From NCBI GenBank assembly GCA_035048815.1, contig JAUCBN010000017.1, positions 15,806,936 through 15,870,935 of the forward strand: DNA of 64,000 bases. The letters are read 5' to 3'. This document shows positions 1 through 10,450 of this stretch, piece by piece. The stretch is from Abelmoschus esculentus (lineage: Eukaryota > Streptophyta > Magnoliopsida > Malvales > Malvaceae). How positions within the stretch are numbered: position 1 is the stretch's first letter; each line of letters begins with the position of its first letter. The notes beneath the pieces were generated by a model. That model was given only the letters and a program-made list of their open reading frames with translations, did not search any database and had not been told where the DNA came from. The translations under genes were made by a program, and so were the position numbers.

Positions 1-152
1 ACTGGAAAATTACACAGGAGACCACTCAATCTACAAAGATTTTAAAAAAGATACAAATTACACACTGGGACTGGTTTTTTTTAAATTAACCCTCAGGTTC
101 ATCTCCAACTCAGCTAAAATACAAACCAATCATTGTTTATTTCAACGGATTT
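1..152 (-). other. 3' flank / 3' UTR of the DELLA gene
   Basis: This is the sequence directly downstream of the DELLA stop codon on the minus strand. It is AT-rich, and no other gene is visible. It probably holds the 3' UTR. I could not place a specific polyadenylation signal with confidence. Confidence 0.5.
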
Positions 153-1955
153 TTATCCAACTCGGCTACCCTGTGTCAACTCATTACCGCCGAGTCGCCA
201 AGCAGAGGTGGCGATGAGTGGCCTTGTATGCCAACCAAGCATTAAACTTCCGTTGTTCTCCTCCACTCGATACCCATCACCGCCAGCAAAGAGAGCCAAT
301 AACATGCTGGCTTGTTTATAAGCATTGGAACCCAAGTGGACAGGGATGAAGCCCGACGTTTCCATACGAGTCCTCCACTGAGTCAATGGTTCATGTCGTT
401 CGACTCGGTCCATCCCTTCACAAGCAACCACGTTACAAATCTGTCTTCCCAAGTACAACTCGGACATTGCCAGGTCTTGACTCGGTGGCGCCACACCTGA
501 GCCTTCCAACGAGTCGAAAAGACTTGAATAATAATGTAGAGCCTCTGTAAACCTGTCTAAGAAAACCGGACCATTGTGATTAGCTTCTTGTTCTACAACC
601 GTTAGAATTTTGGGTTTCATTGCTTTGATCGAAGAAACAACTTTGTCGAAACCACCGGGCTGAGCTAGCAGGCGGTGAAGCTCGAAAACCGAATTCACCG
701 CCACCACCTCGGTCTCAGAAGGGCGAATGTCAAGCATCTCAGCCTCCAGATCCGCCAAACTATTGGCTACAAAACCCCTAAACTCGAATTCGATGCCGAT
801 AGTGTCCGCCAATTGAGCTAATTTCCAGCCCACTTGCTGCAAAGCATCGGTGTTATCAAGCTGAGGGGGGCCGATTCCTGTCAATCGAAAAGCCGGCGGC
901 CCACCAGGTCTTAATGCAAGAGCTTGCATTAAAGCCGGCCATTGCATCCCCAGCTTTAACCCGAAATCAATAACATGAACCCTGCTAGCCGTCCCAAAAG
1001 CTTCCAGGATAGCTTGATTGGCTGTAAAATGAGCGAACTTCAAATATGGGCAGGTTTCATAGAAATGCATCTGCAGAATATCTGTGTATGATGGGTCGAG
1101 AGAATCTTGCGGGAAAATCCTGTAGATTCTGCGAGCTAAGGCTTCGGCGAAATAGGTAGCGACTTTTCTCATGGCACCTGTTTGAGACGCGGCAAGTAAG
1201 CCTATGTGCTTGACTAATGCATCGGCAAGCTTCAGATTGTCTTGTTGGACAGCCTCCGCACAAGCCATCAAGGTGTGAACGAGTCGAACCCCGGTATCCT
1301 GCGAGTCAACCAAGACGACTGGTCTAGTTGATGACTCAGTTACAGTATCTGGAATTCCATTCTCTTGAGGTGGCGAAAAAGATGACCCTGAGCCATATCC
1401 ATCGGATCCAGATGATGTCACCGAAGTTTTGACCCGTTTCCGGGTATTTCCCGAATCTGGGTCGGATTTCGGAGGTGGGTAAGCAGCAACTCCCGGGATT
1501 GCCCTGAGATCGTACTCGGAATCATCATTAAAAACCCGAGATTGATTCTGTTGCTGGTGCTGTGGATTTGAAGAATTGGAGTCGGAATTCGCCAAAACGG
1601 GATCGAGACTCGGTGTTGGTGGACCATTTAACTCGGTCAACATGCTTTGAACCCAGCCAGAAAGATCGGACGGATTGTAATGAACGGTGTCGGAAGAAAG
1701 ATGAGAAATCCCATCTTCTTGAGCAGTTCCCATAACCATCTCCAACATTTCCAGTTTCTGAGCCACGTCGGCCATGTCCGAGGACCGAACCTTGTAACCC
1801 AAAACGGCCAAAAGCTCGTCCATCCCGCCGGCGTCTCGATCTTCTTCCCATGATTTTCCTTTGATAGAATTACCAATGCTTGAACTGTCATCCCTTGAGC
1901 CACTCCCGCTGCTATAGTCGGTGGCTCCGGAGATTTCCCGGTGACCTCTCTTCAT
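153..1955 (-). CDS. DELLA protein (GAI/RGA-type GRAS repressor)
   Basis: Nuclear repressor of gibberellin signalling. DELLAs bind transcription factors such as PIFs and are degraded after GA-bound GID1 docks on the N-terminus. The gene is a single exon of 600 residues, the usual DELLA size and structure. I start at the Met of MKRGHREISG. The frame stays open 16 codons further upstream, but those residues do not resemble DELLA N-termini. Visible parts: DELLA motif at residues 46-50, LExLE-like KLEMLE near 67-72, TVHYNP at 90-95, a Ser/Asn/Gln-rich linker, leucine-heptad region beginning VRLVHTLMACAEAV, VHIID motif as VHVIDFGLKLGMQW near residue 325, a PFYRE-like region, and RVER plus a SAW-type end (SAWRL). 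After the usual SAW end there is a short tail, GGNELTQGSRVG. Both GID1-binding motifs are intact, so it should be GA-degradable. Which DELLA paralogue it is cannot be settled by eye. Confidence 0.97.
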   Translation of the reverse strand: MKRGHREISGATDYSSGSGSRDDSSSIGNSIKGKSWEEDRDAGGMDELLAVLGYKVRSSDMADVAQKLEMLEMVMGTAQEDGISHLSSDTVHYNPSDLSGWVQSMLTELNGPPTPSLDPVLANSDSNSSNPQHQQQNQSRVFNDDSEYDLRAIPGVAAYPPPKSDPDSGNTRKRVKTSVTSSGSDGYGSGSSFSPPQENGIPDTVTESSTRPVVLVDSQDTGVRLVHTLMACAEAVQQDNLKLADALVKHIGLLAASQTGAMRKVATYFAEALARRIYRIFPQDSLDPSYTDILQMHFYETCPYLKFAHFTANQAILEAFGTASRVHVIDFGLKLGMQWPALMQALALRPGGPPAFRLTGIGPPQLDNTDALQQVGWKLAQLADTIGIEFEFRGFVANSLADLEAEMLDIRPSETEVVAVNSVFELHRLLAQPGGFDKVVSSIKAMKPKILTVVEQEANHNGPVFLDRFTEALHYYSSLFDSLEGSGVAPPSQDLAMSELYLGRQICNVVACEGMDRVERHEPLTQWRTRMETSGFIPVHLGSNAYKQASMLLALFAGGDGYRVEENNGSLMLGWHTRPLIATSAWRLGGNELTQGSRVG

Positions 1956-4900
1956 TTTCTGTGTGCGTTGGAGATGGTGAATGAAATAAAAAAACTGATT
2001 CAACCAAGACTAGAAATTGTTCATGGAAGTCTAGAGAATTGGGTTTTGGATTTTGTTTGAATTCAGGTCAAGTTTTAAGATTAAAAAAGATGGAAGAACT
2101 GGGGATATTGGTGGCAAGTCTAATGGAAGAAGCAGGAGGGGACTAGGAGTGAAGAAGAGATAAGCGAACAATGGACGCCACAATAATAATAATATAGGAA
2201 TTTTTTAATTTAATTTTATAAAAAATATATATATCATGAGTATTTTTATCATGTTATTATAAGATCAATCAATTAAATAAATTTATTTTATTAATTTTTT
2301 TAATTTTATTATCGAGTGAATATTCATTAATATTTAATATAAATTAAATTTAAAAATATTTTTAAATAAAAATTTATTTTAAATAATAAAATAAAAAATA
2401 ATAAAATAGATATATTTGATTAATTATTTATAAAATAACATTATTAAAATAATCATAATATAATTTCTCTAAACAATCGGTTGAATTTTTTTTATTTTAT
2501 TTTATTAAGAGATATTCTTTATTACTTTACCATACTCCAATTTTATTTTATTTTCAAATATACATGTGAAATAAAATAATTTATATGAAAAATACATATT
2601 TATAAATTTTAAATATTACTTATTTAAAAAAAATTTAAATAATAATTATAAAAAATAACTTAAATATTTATTTCGTAGTTAAGTCTTTATTTTAACTATG
2701 CCGGAATGGTGTAGTTCACGCTCGCTTCATTAGAGTGAGGAACTAATTTAACTCACCACGTGAAAGGAATGTAGTCAACTTTAGCTCAGAATACATCGGC
2801 CGCGAGTAAATTACACCCTAATCAACGAAAGGCACGAGTTCTGATAAGCGAATTATTTTAGCGCGTGATAAAACAACGCTATATCGACAGTGATGATCTT
2901 TCGTGGGAGAAATATCAGATCAAAATGAGAAGGAAATTCAGATGTCCACATCAATTTTAGGACCATCCACTTACAGGGACCCACTTCGACAAAACACCAT
3001 TGTTTTTAACGCCGTTTAATGTCATGGAGCGTTAAAGCCGTTTAAGATTCTATTATTTACCGACCACTTTAACTCTTTTATTTTCATTTTATTATATCAT
3101 ATTTATCATAATTTTAAATATAAAAATATAATTCAATCAAATATTGTTACGTATGATAAATAATTTAAAATTAATAAAATCCAAAAAAATCTAAAAGATA
3201 TTAAAAAAACTCGAAAAATCCAATATTATTTTTTAAAAATATTATCATTTAGATTTTTTTAATGTTTTTCAACATGATAACATCTTATTTCATTATTCCC
3301 TCTTTTTTAATAGAAACCCATTAAAAATTAAAATGATAAATGAAATAAAAGTAAAAGAGATAAATGACAAAATAATAATAATAATGATAATATACAGAAA
3401 CAAAACATGCATAATTTTTTTCCACTTAATTTATTAATAAAATCAAATATATACATTGAATGTAAAAAGTGGCAAGGAAATGGCATCGTCAGAAAATGGA
3501 CATATCAAGTTTGCTATTGGTCCAATTCCGACCACCCTATGATTTTGCCAAGTTGCCCTAATGTCGACCTCTTGATAGCCTGACATTTTTTTTATTTTTC
3601 AGCAATTTTATTTATTTTCATGCGAGAAGTTCGGAGAAATTACGTAAATACAATTTTTAGTTCTTTTCTTAAAATATGGTACAGGTTAGATTAATTTTCA
3701 ATCTATATACTATTTATTACAGTATCATTAAAACCGAATTAAAATTTTGATTTTAAAACTAAAAAGTGGTTTAGAAGGATATAATCCTAAAAAATGTATT
3801 AAGAATGAAAAGAGAAATCATTATAATAACTGCCATATTTCTGGAAATTTACCTACTAGTGTGCCAGTTGTTATTAAATATATTGTAAAATAATTTATTA
3901 AATTTTAATTAATCACTGGTAAATGATGGATTATAAATTATTAGAAGTTGCATAGTGAAATTAATTCTACTTGCTTACTGTGTTGGTAACAGTGATTAGT
4001 ACAAATGAATCTTTCCCACAATTTCCAAGAAATATTTAGCAATCTGAAGGTGTATTACACACTCATATGTTGGTGATTTAAAGACAATTAATTATATGTA
4101 TAAAGAATATAATTAAATTATACAATATATTTTTTTTTAATTTTTTAATTTTAGATCATTGGATGAGTAAAATAAATAGTTTAAATTAATAATCGGTTAT
4201 ATAAAAATTATCACTTATAAAAAAAATAATCTAAATCATCCGTTTAACTCATTTAATAATTCAAAAACATATAAAACTTTCTGATCATATCTATACGTAT
4301 AAATATGGAAATTAACATAGTTAATAAATATGGCAGAATATGTGTTAAAATAATTATTATATAAATATTATATTCCAAATTAAATTGTTCACGTATTCAA
4401 CCATTTATTTATACTGTCAATCGAGAACATAATATATACCTACACGAATTACTAAATCACATCGTATTAAGTAAGGACGAAGCCAAATGAGATAAAAAAT
4501 AATAATTGTCTCTTATTTTAAAAAAATATTTTTATTTCTTTATCAAAAATTTTAATTATTTATAAATTTACCCCAATTTTTTATCATTTATCATTTATTT
4601 TTTAAATTAACAAATATATATATCCAATAAAACTCGAGATGAATGATACTCTGATCACATAGCAATGCCAATACTTAGAGATGAACCGACAAATAAAAAA
4701 AGATAGCGCTTTTGCATGAAAATTTAAAATTTACATATAATTTTAAAAAATTACGTATATTTTTTTTTATTAAAATCTACTTTAAAATCATACGTCCTTC
4801 CGGCCAATACCCTAATTTAATTACAGTTTGTCATTTTGCATGTCCATGCAAAACAGCCTTCCTCGTGCCCATACCAGGTCAAAAAGATTCCTTAATTTAA

Positions 4901-5435
4901 AATTAAACCTCCTGATCCTACTTGTAAACCATGTTGTCTCATTGCGTAAAACCCCACACACCATTTCATTATAGATCTCGGTGCTTAGGGGCATTAAAAT
5001 ATACCCTAAAGTAGTAATTAATCTCTAATAATTTCTTAGATTATTATGGCCTTTTAAAGTATTCAGGCCGGCGATCAAACGATGTAAACAAAGTACCTAC
5101 AAAACGGTTGATTAAAGATTAAATAATTGATTTTTGTAATTCTTTGTGTTTTTAATTAAGCCAAGTTGTTCGTTAAACATTGACATAATTAGTTTTTAAA
5201 TGATGATTATAAAATAATTGCACAGAGTTTGCCATGTTGATGAGATGAGTTTGAAAATATATGGACGAACCGAGTCACCCTCAACCTCCGAGGATTTAAA
5301 TATTGGAGTTTGAGAGGAATGAAAGGTTACTTTTTTATGCACCAGGGAAAGGGAGATCGGATCTTAGTAATTAATTGAGTTTAATGGCATGCTGCAATTG
5401 ATTAAGGAAATTATTTTAAAATTAGATATGCATTT
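1956..5435. other. AT-rich intergenic region upstream of the DELLA gene
   Basis: About 3.5 kb with no convincing ORF. The first ~250 bases would hold the DELLA 5' UTR and core promoter (purine-rich leader, then an abrupt shift to AT-rich DNA near 2190). A less AT-rich island at about 2690-3060 carries a perfect G-box. The rest is A/T-rich with short simple repeats, and no element boundaries could be defined. Confidence 0.55.
2757..2762. promoter_or_regulatory. Perfect G-box (CACGTG) ~0.8 kb upstream of the DELLA start
   Basis: The palindromic hexamer CACGTG is seen directly. G-boxes bind bHLH (PIF) and bZIP factors. It lies about 800 bases upstream of the DELLA ATG in a locally GC-richer island. 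A regulatory function is inference only, since one hexamer is expected by chance at this scale. Confidence 0.25.
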
Positions 5436-5689
5436 GGGGTTGAGTTTAATTATTTATTTTTTGTATTGTGCCGTTAAAATAGTGGATTTAAGATTTAGAG
5501 TTTAAGGTATGGGGTTGTGATTAGGTTTAAGAAATAAGGGATATGATGTATTTTTAAGATGTAGGGTTTACGATTTAGGCTGTGGAAATTAGAATCGAGG
5601 TTTAGAATTTAATTTTTAAGAATTTTTTAATAGGAACATGGAAGAAGACATAATTAGGCGATAAAAGATTTTTATTCGTATTTGGGATT
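5436..5689. repeat. Local tandem duplication, copy A (uninterrupted)
   Basis: A ~254-bp unit that is repeated immediately downstream (copy B, from 5690). Both copies share, in order, a 'gttgagtttaa' start, an 'aggtttaagaaataag' segment, an 'aagatgtagggt' segment, a 'gtggaaatta' segment, an 'agaagacataattagg' segment, and a final 'attcgtatttggg'. Copy A has no insertion, so it preserves an approximation of the empty target site of the LTR in copy B. Confidence 0.8.
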
Positions 5690-8600
5690 GAGTTTAACTA
5701 TCTATTTTTCTTATTGTACCTCTATTAGTCTTCTCGTGTTAAAATAGTGGGTTTAAGGTTAGGGGCTGTGGTTAGGTTTAAGAAATAAGTGATATGATAT
5801 ATTTTTAAGATGTAGGGTTGTCAACACAAACTTTTTTAATAATAATAATATAATAATATATTAAATAAATAAGTATTAATTAATAATAATATATTAAAAT
5901 ATTAAATTTTTTTTAAAAAAAAGTAAAAAACTGGAAAAAAAACGAAAAAGCTGAAACGTGAAGAACAGGAACTTGTTCGGCCGGATTTTGTGGGAGTGTT
6001 TTAGTGGGTTTGGTTGTTGAGGAGATTGTTTAGGGATTAGATTCAGATGGGGTAGAGTTTGAAGTGTTAAGGACTTTGATTCAAGTCCTTTAAAAGGACT
6101 TGAATCGGTTGATAAGGGGGGGGGTTTCGGATTTGGGGACATTCGATTGAAGAGAATTGGAGATTTCAGTGCAAGAAGAAGCTTGAATCGGTGGTTGAGG
6201 ATTCGAAATCCAAAGCAGGTGATTCTCATCTTGTTTTGTTTCTTTTTTTTAATTCATGTTTCTACCATTTGGATGGGATGAGTATCGGTTTAGGTTTTCT
6301 AAGCTTTTAGAGGTGTTTAGGTGTTAGATCGGGGAGATTTTAGGCGTTTTAGATGTTTTCGGCGTGGTTTAAGGCGTCCGGTGACCTCACCGGCGTCAGG
6401 AATGGCCGTCGGCAGCTTCGGGGCGACGTCCGGCGTGTTTCGCGGTGGCCGGCGAACACGCCGGAGCGGCGCCGGACGGCGGCGTTCTGGATCAAACGGC
6501 GGACTGGAACCATGTTCATCCGTGTTCATCGCGTTCATGATGAACACGGATGAACACCATCCTAAAGTGTTCATTTTGATCCGCTCCGCACCTTGGTTCT
6601 GGAAATTTGGTGTTAATCCCAGAGGATTCTGGGCTCGCTGAGTTAGACCGAGTTGATCTCGGTCCAAATGGCCGAGCCAACTCGGTCAAGGGGGTTTTTG
6701 TCTCAGATCAATACGGCGTCGTTTTGGGGCGGCCGGGCGCGCGGGTCGGATCCGGGTTGAACCCGGATCCGCGTGTTTTTAAATGGATAGGGATAATCAC
6801 CCTTTAGGTCCTCCAGCTTTAAGTTGAAATACTTTTTAGTCTTTAAAGCCTTAAATTCATGCAATTAGGTCCCCAGAAGCCTTAATTAGACCCCTAAACC
6901 CTTAGTTCCTTGCAATTAGGTCCTTAGAAACTTTCAATTAGGTCCCTTAGACCTTAGATTAAACCCTTAAGATTTAATTTAATTTACTTTAGATTTAATT
7001 AGAGTAAAAAAATTAATTTTAAGACTTTAAAAATTAATTAGGTCCTAAATCAGAACTTAGTTAAATTTTAAGAAGACTTAAAAACTAATTTAACCTACTT
7101 AAAATCTAATATAAATTAATTTGACTCCTAAAACCTAAAATTAGACTCTAAATAGGTTTAATTTATTTCTTTAATTTAGGAAATAATTTTAATTAATTTT
7201 CTTAATTAATTTTAATTAATTTCTAAAAAATTAAGTTTTAAAATTAATCCAACTTAGGTCTGGTTTTACCGTTAAACTTTAAAACACACACCAAATTAGA
7301 CTTTAATTAGGTTTTTAAATTCTTAAAAATTAGAAAATAATTTTAATTAATTATTTTAATTAATTTTTAAAGTTTAAAATTAAACCCTTTAATTAGGTCT
7401 AGTTAGCCTTAAACCTTAAAACATTCACCCAACTTAGACTTTAATTAGATTTTTAATTCTTAAAAAATTGGAAGATAATTTTAATTAATTAATTTAATTA
7501 ATTTTAATTAATTTTCTAAAATGTTAAGATTTAAAATTAATTAAGTCTAATAATTTCACCAAAATTAAGCTTTAATTAAGTTAAATTAAATCCTTAAAAA
7601 TTTAGAAATTACTTTAATTAAAACTTTTAATTAATCTAAAATTTCTAAGTTAAGATTTAAAAATTAATTTAATTAAGTTTAAATCCAACCCTAATTAAAC
7701 CTTTGAACCTAAACTCACTAAGTTAGTCTTTAATTAAGATTTAATTAAAATTTAAAGTTAAGAAAATTTAATTAATTAATTTAATTAAAAATTTCTAAAA
7801 CTTTAAAGATTAATTTCACACTTAATTAAGTCTTATCTTTCGCTCAAGGTTTGTTCTCGAGTCCCTTTTTGATCTTTTTTTTTTTTCATTAAGTCCCTTG
7901 TACTCATTTATGAGAGATTTGTGATGTAATATGATGTACCCATTATTATAATAAAAGTGATGAAGTTCCTTTATCTTGTGTACACTTTATTTTATGTTTT
8001 GCATGGCATATTTTAGGAAGGTCACCTAATAAACTTAGGTTAATTAATTTAGTGCCTTTTCTAGGACTAGTCACTTAAATTAATTAATTTAATTAGGGAG
8101 AAAATCTAGTAACATAACATGTGAATCTTATGTCTCGGATACACTAGAGAGATTGGTGTTTTGACGCACTATGATGCTAACCTAGATAGTGTACCTTGGC
8201 ATCGAATTCATGTGTTATTAAAAACTTAGAATTTTGATGAAAACTTAGGTTTAGAATTAAAAATGAATAGGTAAATAACTAGTAAACGCTAGTAACTTAG
8301 GTTTTAAAAAACTTAAGTAATGGAGCCTTTTCTAGGATTAGAACTTAAAATGAACAAGATAAAAAATAATCATACATTTTACTTTAGCCTTTTGAGGCAG
8401 AAGTTACATTCTTTTAAACTTGAGTGAGGTTTCCTATCTAGAGGACGTCTCGATCAACTCAAGTTTAAAAGTGGAGTAACTTCTAAATCAAAAGGATATC
8501 CAAAATTCAAATAATGTTCATTTAACAATAGAAAATTAAATTAATATCTTTCTTCAAAATGTCAATGCCACGTAATGTTTTTCAAGGTACCAATTTCTGG

Positions 8601-8988
8601 GCGTTTGTAAGGGTCGTCCTTACACGTAACCGACTCCCGAACCCAATGTTTTTTAAACGAATCTCTAGTCTATTTTTTTATGGTGTTTGGCCTACCTAAG
8701 TGGCCAGTGGCGACTCCAAGTTAACCTTTTTCAAAATTAAATTATGTTTTCCTAAAATTTGGGTTTTTCAAGATTAATAAAATTCATATTTTTCGAAATC
8801 AATCGTCGAACACTTTTTCACCTAAAAATCGCGTTTTGTAAAAGAGGTCGCGACAAGGGTTTAGGGTTTAGGATGTGGAAATTAGGGTTGAGGTTAGAAT
8901 TTAATTTCTAAGAATTTTTTAATAAGAGCATAGAAGAAGACATAATTAGGGGATAAAAAAATTTTATTCGTATTTGGGAGTATTAGTA
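5690..8988. repeat. Local tandem duplication, copy B, split by the LTR insertion
   Basis: Second copy of the ~254-bp unit. Its left part is 5690-5818 and its right part 8861-8988, separated by the 3.0-kb LTR insertion and its target duplication. The join of the two halves reproduces copy A apart from scattered substitutions and a short run of extra TTTAGGG-like bases at the insertion point. Confidence 0.8.
5819..8855 (+). mobile_element. Solo LTR (~3.0 kb) of an LTR retrotransposon, 5-bp TSD
   Basis: Starts TGTCAACAC and ends GGTCGCGACA, giving the TG...CA ends of plant LTRs. It is flanked by a perfect 5-bp target duplication AGGGT (5814-5818 and 8856-8860). No internal coding domains and no second LTR copy lie nearby, so I call it a solo LTR left by recombination. 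Orientation is set by the 3' end, which matches the arms of the palindrome at 41117-43173. Layout: AT-rich 5' end, then a GC-rich block (about 6360-6780) with spurious ORFs, then a long run rich in AATTAA (about 6800-7830), then the conserved ~1-kb 3' part. A Ty3/gypsy origin is likely for a long plant LTR of this kind, but it is not shown by any protein. Confidence 0.85.
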
Positions 8989-9850
8989 AATCAAGTTGTC
9001 TCAACAATTCTTTATATAAATATAGGATAATATAAAAAAAATATTTATAACGTTTAATTGAATAATATTTTGGGTTTATTTTTATTGATTTTTATTCTCT
9101 AACGTTTTATTTTAGGTCAAATTGTTCCGGTGGATGAAAACTGTTAGTTGATTAACCGTCTATATGGGATGCTGATTTGCTTGGGAGGTTGACATGGCAC
9201 TTTCGAAAAATATTTTTATTTTTTATAAAGAATAAATAATAGTTTATTTAATTTTTATTTTTAAAAGAATAATAACTAATTTATTTGATTTATTACGGCT
9301 ATCTTGTTGATCTATACATGCTTTAAACAATTCATTATAATTTTCTTTGTCGCAAATACTATAACATCTTTTTTACGATTTGAACTTCAGATTTTCAATA
9401 TATAATTTTACGAACTCGAATTTCTCTAGATAAATGATTTTATTTGGTCCTTCGGGTTCCTACATTTAAAGGTCATCCACCCTATGCTATACTTGTTTCA
9501 AGCAATTGATTAGGTTTTCTAGCAAAGTGGGTAAATTTTGTTGCTTATCCAAGACCTCTTCCCCCATGGGATTTTAGGTCCCAAGTTCTTGTTTAGGAGT
9601 AGTAGCTAATGGTACAATGGGCCATTCCAATTATACTTTGAACTAGTTGACCTCTATGACTTTCCTTTGAGAAGGAAAGAACATTACTTTCCTCTGAAAG
9701 TTCCCTGGACCTGTGGGGTTACTCTGCACATGAGTGTATTGGTTGATATTCCAAGTGCCTGCAGGGAAGAGTGAAAATCCTTGTTTGAAAATCACATACA
9801 AAAAGTTGGTATTCAATGTGCAGACTTGTCAAACTTTACATAAATATGGA
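8861..9850. other. Intergenic region right of the solo LTR
   Basis: Begins with the remainder of tandem copy B, including a short TTTAGGG-like run at 8856-8876. It then contains AT-rich DNA and a stretch of mixed composition (about 9430-9840) without open coding potential. No gene or defined element was recognised. Confidence 0.45.
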
Positions 9851-9854
9851 GGGT

Positions 9855-10450
9855 AAGCAGTGGCGGATCCAGAAATTCTTTTGAGGGTGGACACATATAA
9901 AATTTCGAAATCTCAAGGTGGGCACAAAACTGAAATATTATAAAAATTTAAGGATTAATTCATAAAAATTAAAACAAATTAAGGGTAAATATATAAACTT
10001 TGAAAAGTTTATTTAAAGGGTGTATCCGCCAGCTGTGGGGGTTTTGGACATGCGCAATAGGAGCGACCGCACAGGGCCCCCTAAAAAAGAGGGCCCCTAA
10101 AATTTTGATAAAACATTCTTTAGATGATGCTAATTCCGAAATTCATTGAAAGATTTTGAAAATGCAATTAAGAAAGATGCATTATAATTGTTTAAACGTT
10201 ATAATTATTTTTTAAATGCGATAATTGGTTATAAAATCTTATTGATTATTCTTATTATTATTGCTTCTATAGAATTAGTGAAGTTTTGGATAGGCACAAT
10301 AGAAATAATCGCACAGGAGCCCTTAGAAAGGACATTTGCTTCTAAGGGTTACAATTTTATAACTAATAAAAATTATGGACAATTATTTCGGAGGGTCGTA
10401 TTTTAATAAATTGCACAGGGCACCCTCGAAATTTTTAAACCGTACCTGAC
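9855..10450. mobile_element. Decayed hAT-like transposon remnant
   Basis: Contains sequence typical of degraded plant hAT elements: 'cagtggcggatccag' near 9857, and two 'gcacagg' blocks near 10069 and 10311 followed by runs of 'agggcccc'-like sequence. A short ORF at 10188-10406 encodes IGYKILLIILIIIASIE, which resembles the start of the hAT C-terminal dimerisation domain (usually LL..P...ASAERSFSKLK) but diverges right after it. No intact transposase, terminal repeats or 8-bp target duplication were found. The family call is an inference from these short resemblances. Confidence 0.4.

Noticed and set aside
1956..2003. In-frame upstream extension of the DELLA protein by 16 residues
   Set aside because: MNQFFYFIHHLQRTQK does not resemble DELLA N-termini, while MKRGH... 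does. Initiation at the internal Met fits the family.
5894..6229. 111-codon minus-strand ORF
   Set aside because: It lies in the 5' part of the solo LTR, with a low-complexity Pro/Lys/Phe-rich translation and no gene structure.
6317..6807. Overlapping ORFs on both strands in a GC-rich block
   Set aside because: The block is inside the solo LTR and its local GC richness reduces stop codons. The Arg/Gly/Pro-rich translations match nothing I know.
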